A stretch of 64,000 nt of DNA from Mrakia gelida (Eukaryota > Basidiomycota > Tremellomycetes > Cystofilobasidiales > Mrakiaceae). Location: contig BRON01000017.1 of the NCBI GenBank assembly GCA_024345305.1, positions 124,001-188,000 on the forward strand, read 5' to 3'. The position numbers and the translations under genes were made by a program. Positions 57,667-64,000 of the stretch are shown one piece after another (position 1 is the stretch's first letter; every line of letters begins with the position of its first letter). Under the pieces are notes generated by a model that ran no database searches, had not been told where the DNA came from, and worked only from the letters and a program-made list of their open reading frames with translations.

Positions 57667-59469
57667 ATGGGACACGACGGAGGAGTTTCAGGCTTGAAAG
57701 ACCTGGCTTTTGGATCGGTGAGCTCTTCCCTCCTCCCCTCCTTCCTTCGCCGCGCCTCCCAAATTTTAGCTTACCCGCCCTTCGATGGTTTTGCACGATT
57801 TTTCAGCTAGCGGGATCGTGTGCGAAGGTGTTTGAGCATCCGTTCGACTTGTGTGAGTCTTGATCTTAGGAGGTCGAGAGGGCTGAAGGGGAGGGAGAGT
57901 CGAAGGAAGGGAGGGAGGGAGGTCGAGGAGGAGAGAGCTCGCGAAACTGACTCGCCTTGGTTTCCTCGCGTTTCTTTTTTGATAGGCAAAGTTCGGTGAG
58001 CTCTCCTCGTGTGCTCTCGGTGCTGTTAGAGGGAAGAAGTGAGCTAACGCGTTGGCTTTTGGCTCGAACGAACTTCAGGCTGCAGAGTCAACCTCCGGAC
58101 AAGGCTCTTCGATACACTGGCCCTTGGGATTGCTTCAAGCAGACTTGGACGAAGGAGGGTGTTAGAGGGTTGTACAGAGTGAGTTGACCTGTCGAGCTAT
58201 TAGAGGCTTGGAGCTCGGGAAAGTGTCAGAGAGCTGGGAAGGAGCTGGTCATTCCGCATCTCGTCGAGCTCGCCTTTCCTTCCTTCCTCTCGTCGTTTCT
58301 CTCCTCGCTCCCTCCGACCTTCTTCGACCTCCTCACACCCTCCATCACCTCCGTCCTCCTCGCACGCTTTGACTTAACCTCTCTTTGCGTTCATTTTCCT
58401 CAGGGTCTCTCAGCACCCATCGTCGGAGCAGCAGCCGAGAACGCTTGCCTCTTCCTCGTTTACAACCAATGCCAACGTCTCATCACCTACGCTAAAGGCT
58501 CAGACCCCAACACTCCCCCAGAAGACAAAGGTCTCGACGAGCTCGCTCTAGCAGCAGCTGGAGCTGGAGCCGTAGCTTCTTTCATCCTGTTCGTTTCGTT
58601 TTTCCCTCTTTTCCATCTCGTCCTTATCTCGCGTCATTTGAAAGACGTGTCGTGTCGTCTCTCTCCAACCACTTTCTTTCGCTGACCTTTTGGTGCTCTG
58701 TTGTGGTGTGAAACAGCACTCCCATCGAACTCGTCAAAGTAAAAATGCAGGTCACCCTCCTTCGAGCTGAGAACCTCGCTCTCCTCGTGAACGGATCCAA
58801 CCCAACTGTCAAACCTCCTCGTCCAGACTTCTCCTCCCTCCCTGGACCCATCGCCATTCTTCGGCAAACCCTCGCTACCAACGGTCTTCGAGGACTCTGG
58901 CTCGGTCATTCTGGAACTCTGCTACGAGAAACGGGAGGATCTTCGGCTTGGTTCACGACGTTCGAGGTGGTGTCGCGGCTGTTCATGAGAGGGAGGGAGA
59001 AGGCTCAGGGATTGGAGCGAGGAAGTGTTGGGAGGAGTGATTTGAAGGCTTGGGAGCTGTGCGTTGCTGGTGGGTGCTCGGGGATCGCTTACAACAGTGA
59101 GTCAGATCATCTCTCTATCGTTTCTCGACGCGTGCGAAACTGACGAGGGTCGTCGCGTCTCGTCTTCAGTCGTCCTCTTCCCTGCCGACACCATCAAGTC
59201 CGCCATTCAGACCAACGCCGAGCTCCGACCCGATCTAGCAGCTTCCCATCGAGCTTCGTTCCTCGGAACAGCCAAGGAGATATTTGCCGCCAGGGGCATC
59301 AAGGGCCTTTACGCTGGGTGAGTCTCGCGCCGCGTCGACTCGTCTCGTTCGACCTTCGCTGACCTGCTTCTTCGTCCCACACAGATGCGGAATCACTGTA
59401 GCTCGTGCTGCTCCCTCTAGTGCCATGATATTCCTAATCTACCAAAGCATGGTCGACTGGTTTCCATGA
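57667..59469 (+). CDS. ORT1: Mitochondrial carrier, ornithine transporter Ort1-like
   Basis: Inner-membrane carrier; the Ort1/Arg11 group exchanges mitochondrial ornithine (and related basic amino acids) for the cytosolic arginine pathway. Eight exons (57667-57717, 57807-57852, 57986-57995, 58079-58178, 58404-58588, 58717-59096, 59170-59317, 59385-59469) sum to 334 residues plus stop. Three carrier repeats show their signatures: [23 protein letters not shown] and [27 protein letters not shown] matches the opening of Ort1 proteins. [16 protein letters not shown] is the second-repeat segment typical of ornithine/carnitine-type carriers. The 10-nt exon 3 encodes the middle of the first PxDxxKxR motif. 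Exact substrate is inferred from similarity; a carnitine-type carrier is the main alternative. Confidence 0.85.
57986..57995 (+). other. 10-nt microexon in the carrier gene
   Basis: The sequence GCAAAGTTCG lies between AG (57984-57985) and GTGAGC (57996). Joining it is required to read LCKVRLQ in frame from exons 57807-57852 and 58079-58178. Skipping it destroys the first carrier signature and shifts the frame. Confidence 0.85.
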
Positions 59470-59791
59470 GCTTTTACGGCGCCTTGATGTAGCTTTCTTG
59501 ATCTCTTCGTTCGGCGACGCGTCTTCCTTGTGTTTCACTCGACGTCGCTCGGCTCTCCTTATCTTGTTGATACCCTCTCTCCCCATTAGACATACCCTCT
59601 TTCTCATTACTGCTACGTATCTCCACAATGGTGTTTCTCAATCTGGTCGAACAAAAGCGAGAGCGAGCGAAAGGCGAGAGGTGTCGTCGCGTCTTCGAAC
59701 GCCTGCTTTGCTTTCATTGTCTTTCAGAGGCTCAAGCGCTTGTACCCAGCGCTCTAGATCGGAGAAAAGGCGTGTATATGAGAGCAGTAGA
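59470..59791. other. Convergent 3' region between ORT1 and unknown gene copy 2
   Basis: 322 bases between stop codons on opposite strands. T/C-rich; no gene was recognised. Confidence 0.4.
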
Positions 59792-61025
59792 CTATTTGAG
59801 AAGAGCTCGAAGTCGAGGAAGAGCAGCTGAACGGGAGGAGAAGAAAGAGCGAACGAGATGGTTGGTGCGAACGGGAGTGAGGTCAGTCAAGCGCGACGCA
59901 GGGAGAGGAGACGAAGTACAAGAAAGTTGACAGACTTACCCTTCATCTCATCAGAGTGCCAGCCATCGTCAAAAGGATCTCCTTCATCGTTCTCCTCCTC
60001 TGGTCAAAAGAAACCGAAGAAGCGAACGCGTGATGAGCTCCGACTCGAACAGGCGCGAGAAAGCGAGCGAAGCAAGAAAATCCAGCCGGCTCACCAAGTT
60101 CGTCCTCCTTCCTGACGCAGCCAGCGAACTCTTCCACGTCCTGCGCGTCATGGAGCGCTTCGACCGCAATGTGTTCTTGATTCGTTGAGAGAGCGACGAG
60201 GATGAGATATCTCCAAGTCTTCGCGAGAGAGTGACTGATGGTGTAAGCAGTGTAGGCAATTTCGACGTTTCCAGATCCATCTTTAGTCTCCCTTGTAATT
60301 TTGAGGCTTGGACTCATGTCGTCGAGCTCGCACCTGGAGGAGGCGAGGGAAGAGGAGAAGTCAGCGTCGACGCTCGTCAGATCGAGCGGCCTCTTCGTCT
60401 CAAGAAGAGCGACCAACGGCTACAAACCCAGAGAGACAGGAGAACGGACCTTGTGTTAGAGTTCCTGATCTCAGAAAGAGCGTTTGCCATAGCATCGAGA
60501 GAATCAGATCCCTCCTCCAACTCCTGTTTCCTCTCGACGCACACGTGAAAGACGTCTTGGACCCAAGGACAGATCAGGTCGAGGATGTCTGAGACGATCA
60601 TTCCCTGAGAGGACAGCGAGGAAGAGGGAGGTCTCAGCTACGAGACGAAGGGTGGAAGAACGAGAGAAAGGGAAGAGGGCGATGCTGACCTGATCCTCCC
60701 ATCCGCTTCTCCCATCTTCGTGAACGGACTGATTGAACTCGCTCATCTTGTTTCGGATCTGATTTTCTCGTTAGGTGAGATTGATGGTGCGGGAGTGAGC
60801 TCGGGCGTCGATGGCTTGTTGGAAGGAGGTTCGGATCTTGTCGACCTCGGAGGAAGGGAGCGCGTTGAGGTGAGGAAGGACGGAGGAGGAGATGAGGTCC
60901 CAGAACGACTCGGAGGGAAGGCAAGCGAGGGCTTCTTGGAGAAGAGACGTAGTGAGGGGTGAGATGGAAGAGGAAGAGGAAGACGAGGAAGCTTTTCTCT
61001 TCTTGGAATCTGGTTGGACGGACAT
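59792..61025 (-). pseudogene. Unknown protein, copy 2 of the duplicated pair, with a premature TAA
   Basis: Paralogue of the gene at 20249. It starts [20 protein letters not shown] at 61025 and matches copy 1 through LLQEALACLPSESFWDLISS and SEVDKIRTSFQQAIDAR. At 60771-60773 the frame meets TAA (TINLT-stop-RENQI), where copy 1 reads TIKYDQRNNEI with a CAA glutamine. Beyond the stop the same frame continues in phase over every later exon: RNKMSEFNQSVHEDGRSGWE, SDILDLICPWVQDVFHVCVE, IAYTAYTISHSLAKTWRYLI, then LVALSTNQEH, DPFDDGWHSDEMK and AALPRLRALLK, with TAG at 59792-59794. All splice signals are preserved. A single nonsense change, a recent pseudogene, readthrough or a base-call error would each explain it. 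Divergent with F-box copy 2, as at the other locus. Confidence 0.7.
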
Positions 61026-61317
61026 GGTGAGCGTTGCGAGAAACAAAGAGGAGGCAAGAAGGGTGAGCTCGCACCTCTTCGTTTCGCTCGCAACGCCCAG
61101 CATCGACCCCCCTTCTTCTTCTAGAACAGCTCAAGTCACTACTAGGCTCTCTTAGGATCATCGAGTGAGTCTGGTAAGTCCTTTAAGCGAGTTGAGCTGC
61201 GTCGAGAGCAGGGAGGAACCGTCCAAGCTCACCATTGCTCTCCTCATTCTTTCCTTCTCCAGCTCTTCAAGCTCTTCAAACCTCTCACCCTCTCTCCCTC
61301 GCACGCCTCTGCTCGTC
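61026..61317. promoter_or_regulatory. Shared promoter of unknown gene copy 2 (-) and F-box copy 2 (+)
   Basis: 292 bases separate the divergent start codons, against 475 at the other locus. No exon was supported. A pyrimidine-rich run precedes the F-box ATG. Confidence 0.5.
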
Positions 61318-62371
61318 ATGTCAGAAGTGCGTCGTTTGTCATCGCATGAAGCTTGGCTGGCTGCTGACTGTCTATCTTTCTTCTCTTGTTCATCTTCCAG
61401 CTCGCTCCTCCTCGCCAATTGTCGTGGAAGTGGGACGTCCTCCTCCTCGTCTTCGAACAGGCCGACGTTCCGACTCTCGCCGTTCTAGGAAGGGTCTCGT
61501 TGGACATCCTATCGGCTACTGCTCCACTACTCTATAAGGAGGTGGTGGTGAAGAAGACGAGGCAGTTGGAGCAGCTCTTTTGTGAGAGGAAGGAGAACCC
61601 GAAGGTGAGCTCGACCCTTCTTTTGGTCCTTTCATCTCTGTCTCCTCTTCCTTCAATGACTCTTGTTACTCTTTGAATCAGACTCTCCTACCATCTCGAT
61701 TCAACGCCTTCCTCTCCCTCTCCCAGGTCCGAAGTCTCACCCTCGACTTCGCCGCTCTCCCCTCCCTCCCAACGAACCTCCGCGTCTCCTCCTCTCGCTT
61801 CAACGCACCAGGCCCTCTGCCCCTCGACAACCTCCATATCCACTATCAGGATGGCTGCGGGGTGAGGCTCACTCTCGAGGCTCTCTCGTCTTCCCTCCTC
61901 CCTCGTCTCAACCCCATTCACTGCACGTACCACGCGTTCGAGGTCCATTCGGAGGGTCCTGACAACAGCCCTTGGACCTGGCTCGGAACCTCGGAGGTCG
62001 ACCTCGGATGGTCACGATTGACACAGCTCGAGCTCATCGGATTGATTCCCTCCACGGGTCAGAACGAGCAGGTTCGTCTCGTCGGCCTCTCCGCTCCTCT
62101 TTCACCGGCTCTCCAAATCCGCGTTCACGCCGCGTCGATGTTCCCTCCCTGCGGCGGCCACCACGACGACGGACCCGTCCACCACTGGAATAGCTTCCTT
62201 GAGGATTTGGAACTAGACACAGAAGGTCTCGGACTCGAATCGATGCAACCTGGGTCCCTCGTCCTGGTCGCTCACTCGGAGAAGGAGAAGACGGAGCTGG
62301 AGGTGGCGATTCGTCTGAGCAGGCTCACCCCGAACTATAGATCGCTTTTCAGCGTCAAGATGGAGCTATAA
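61318..62371 (+). CDS. F-box-like protein, copy 2 of the duplicated pair
   Basis: Three exons (61318-61326 coding MSE, 61401-61604, 61682-62371) give 300 residues. The F-box segment reads WDVLLLVFEQADVPTLAVLG then RVSLDILSATAPLLYKEV, near-identical in pattern to copy 1. LRR-like stretches follow: FLSLSQVRSLTLDFAALPSL, PLDNLHIHYQDGC, LTLEALSSSLLPRLNPIHC, WSRLTQLELIGLIP. The end has ESMQPGSLVLVAHSEKEKTE and FSVKMEL, then TAA at 62369-62371. A GTGAGT donor follows one base after the stop, mirroring copy 1. It lies head to head with unknown gene copy 2. Probable SCF substrate receptor; target unknown. Confidence 0.82.
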
Positions 62372-63436
62372 GGTGAGTGACTTCGATGACTTCCTTTCAT
62401 CTCACTCCTCCACCCTCCTCTACAGACGCAGCTGACTCTTTTCGTCCCTCCTCGCCTTCGTTTCAGGCCCTTCGACGACGCGACTCCCACCCCTCCTCCT
62501 CGATCCGCCTTCGACAGCCTCCTCGTCTCCCCTCACCCCCCCGAAGCATCCAAACCGTCTCATCACCACGTTGATATCGGCCGGGCCCGTACCTCAAGTC
62601 CTCCTTCGCTCGTCTTGGATCCTCGTGGTCTTCGGTCGGTCGTCGCATCTCGTTGGAACTGGGTCGATCAGATCGGCATCGCTTCCTCAGGCATGGGCAC
62701 TTTCTCTAGTGAGTCCTTCTTCCCAAAATCTCGATCTTCTTCCTACGAGCTAGCTCGTCCCTCTCTCGTCGCATTGGGGATCGACCCAAACTAACGCGAC
62801 GTGCTTTTCCTCTTTCCAGGCTTACGATACCTTACTCAATCACGACCTTCACAAACACATGCCACGGCAACTGTATATCATCTTCGGTTGCTTGTGAGTG
62901 CTCTCTTCTACCGCCTCGTCGCTCGTTCGAACTCTCAAAGACGGAAGCGCTGACCTCGCTCGACGCGTCTTCCCTCTTTTCTTCTCTGCAGCCCACCTCG
63001 TCCTACTTACCCAGCGTCGCGACCATATCTATGCTTTCAAAGTACATACTCGCTTCTTCTGGGAGCATCGTCCCTTCCCGAAAGAACGCAACGACTCGTC
63101 GTCGACCGAGCGAAAGAAAGAAGAGAAAAGGCATGTCATGAGGTGCCAGCAGCGGCAGAAAACGAGAAAAGTCTATGTACTACGAGCGAATCCAACTTGG
63201 TGAATGCGAATCCAAGCGAAACAACGAAAACGGGAAGTGGTGAGGACGCGTCGAGCGACGAAGCAAACGAGCTGACAAGAACGATCTACGAACGACAGCT
63301 AACGAAAAACTAAACAGAACGAGCCAGCGAACAAAGCAAAACAGAGCGAGTATCTATGTAAGGACTCGAGATCAACACGAGATAGACTATGCTAGATAAG
63401 AGAATGAGAAACGAACGCCAGCGAACAAAGGGAGTC
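62372..63436 (+). other. Downstream spliced exons after F-box copy 2, unassigned
   Basis: A GTGAGT donor sits at 62373 and a CTGAC branch plus CAG acceptor at about 62463-62465. The next segment encodes PFDDATPTPPPRSAFDSLLV, matching the equivalent place downstream of copy 1. A second donor after FSSL or ALSL at about 62709 is followed by an acceptor at about 62819 and an open segment (LAYDTLLNHDLHKHMPRQLY in one frame), then another donor near 62894. Two frames stay open, so I cannot say whether this is 3' UTR, an alternative tail or a separate small gene. The rest (about 63200-63436) is A-rich with no gene seen. Confidence 0.35.
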
Positions 63437-64000
63437 TCAAACCCCAAACGTCTCCGTCACCAACTCCACCCCTCCAACCTCATTCATCCTCCCTCCTTCC
63501 AATCCCCCCACCACATTCCTCAAGCTCCTCACCAACCCACTCGGTCCGCACGCTCCGATTCCCAACCCACAGGGATTCACGTCCTTCCCTTCGAACCTCC
63601 TCGGTTCCTTCGCGGCCTCGTCGACTTTGGCGTTGATGATCTCGTGCAGGTTTGGTCGGCCGGTGTGGATGTGAAGGCGGGGGTGCTGGAGGGAGAGAAG
63701 GGTGCTAGGGTCGTAGGCGAAGGAAGCGGAGGGTCGAGTGATGTAGATGTGGAGGTTGATTTTGAGGGCTTTGTAGTTCGAGGAGGGGAGGTAGAAGGGT
63801 TTGAGTTTGTTGTTGGTGGAGGAAGAGGAGGAGAGGAGAAGGGGAGCAAGGTACGGCATGAACGCCTGCAAAGATGCCTCGGACTGAACGATCCACACGA
63901 GGTCGATGGATCTCGCTCGAACGAGTCCCTGATGGAGGGCTTTGGCCTGGAGGGAGAGGGCTTGAGCTAGGGAGAAGGTGATTCCTGAGCCTCCTGAGAC
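63437..64000 (-). CDS. Ferric reductase-like protein, C-terminal NAD-binding domain (partial)
   Basis: It runs in from the right edge and ends at the TGA/TAA side at 63437. The visible part opens VSGGSGITFSLAQALSLQAK, the glycine-rich nucleotide-binding segment of ferric reductase/NADPH oxidase enzymes. Then come SIDLVWIVQSEASLQAFMPY, LKINLHIYITRPSASFAYDP, HIHTGRPNLHEIINAKVDEA and NPCGLGIGACGPSGLVRSLR. The last carries the CGP motif that contacts NAD(P)H. The end is GVELVTETFGV. Such enzymes are plasma-membrane flavocytochromes that reduce Fe3+ or Cu2+; the membrane and FAD parts lie outside the window. Confidence 0.88.
   Translation of the reverse strand, partial: VSGGSGITFSLAQALSLQAKALHQGLVRARSIDLVWIVQSEASLQAFMPYLAPLLLSSSSSTNNKLKPFYLPSSNYKALKINLHIYITRPSASFAYDPSTLLSLQHPRLHIHTGRPNLHEIINAKVDEAAKEPRRFEGKDVNPCGLGIGACGPSGLVRSLRNVVGGLEGGRMNEVGGVELVTETFGV

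Noticed and set aside
59943..60416. Long minus-strand open frame treated as its own gene
   Set aside because: It is an exon of unknown gene copy 2 extended through intron sequence; alignment with copy 1 fixes the true exon limits.
1..64000. Transposon, viral, CRISPR, rRNA or tRNA elements
   Set aside because: No terminal repeats, integrase/transposase/polymerase motifs, repeat-spacer arrays or tRNA-like cloverleaf patterns were recognised on either strand by eye.

Overview
The window is nuclear DNA of an intron-dense, GC-rich fungus. Genes carry many short introns (mostly about 60-130 nt). Donors are GTGAGT, GTTCGT and similar. A CTGAC/CTGAT branch site sits well upstream of a pyrimidine tract and AG. 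The proteins (HMG-CoA reductase with a fungal sterol-sensing domain, Mak5, Pds5, Nat1/Naa15, Ort1-type carrier, Zn2Cys6 factor, fungal F-box proteins) point to a fungus. The intron style suggests a basidiomycete, perhaps a Pucciniomycotina (Microbotryomycetes-like) yeast; that placement is inference. No virus, phage, transposon, CRISPR array, rRNA or tRNA was recognised.

Layout from left to right. A GT25 glycosyltransferase is cut by the left edge (-). Then come a Zn2Cys6 factor with an in-frame TAA (+), histidinol-phosphate aminotransferase (-), ribosomal protein eL20 (-) and, divergently, mitochondrial ribosomal protein mL54 (+). An unresolved, probably genic stretch (10.3-12.3 kb) precedes a 10-exon HMG-CoA reductase (+). 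Next are an F-box gene and an unknown gene head to head (18.7-21.4 kb), glutamate decarboxylase (-), a membrane protein (+), the Mak5 helicase (+), a secreted rhamnogalacturonan lyase (-) and a Gln-rich WW-domain protein (+). A second head-to-head pair holds two more F-box genes (38.2-42.3 kb). A UDP-glycosyltransferase (+), Pds5 (-), Naa15 (+) and an Ort1-type carrier with a 10-nt microexon (+) follow. The F-box/unknown pair then returns inverted at 59.8-62.4 kb. The window ends in the NAD-binding end of a ferric reductase (-).

The most notable feature is the duplicated divergent pair about 40 kb apart in inverted orientation. Both F-box copies look intact, but the second copy of the unknown gene carries a TAA where its sister has CAA, in an otherwise open, phase-consistent gene. 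A shared 3' exon downstream of the stop is seen in both F-box copies. Other items: four F-box genes in one window, an ACGCGT motif recurring inside introns, the microexon, and two genes with frame or stop problems that could be decay, recoding or sequence error.

The remaining genes are housekeeping or metabolic and do not form an obvious pathway cluster. Strands alternate strongly, so most promoters are shared by divergent pairs. For genes where I counted the exons (eL20, mL54, HMGR, His5, Mak5, Ort1, the WW protein, the membrane protein and the duplicated pairs) exon lengths sum to a multiple of three. In the other genes internal exon limits were judged from motifs and are less certain.
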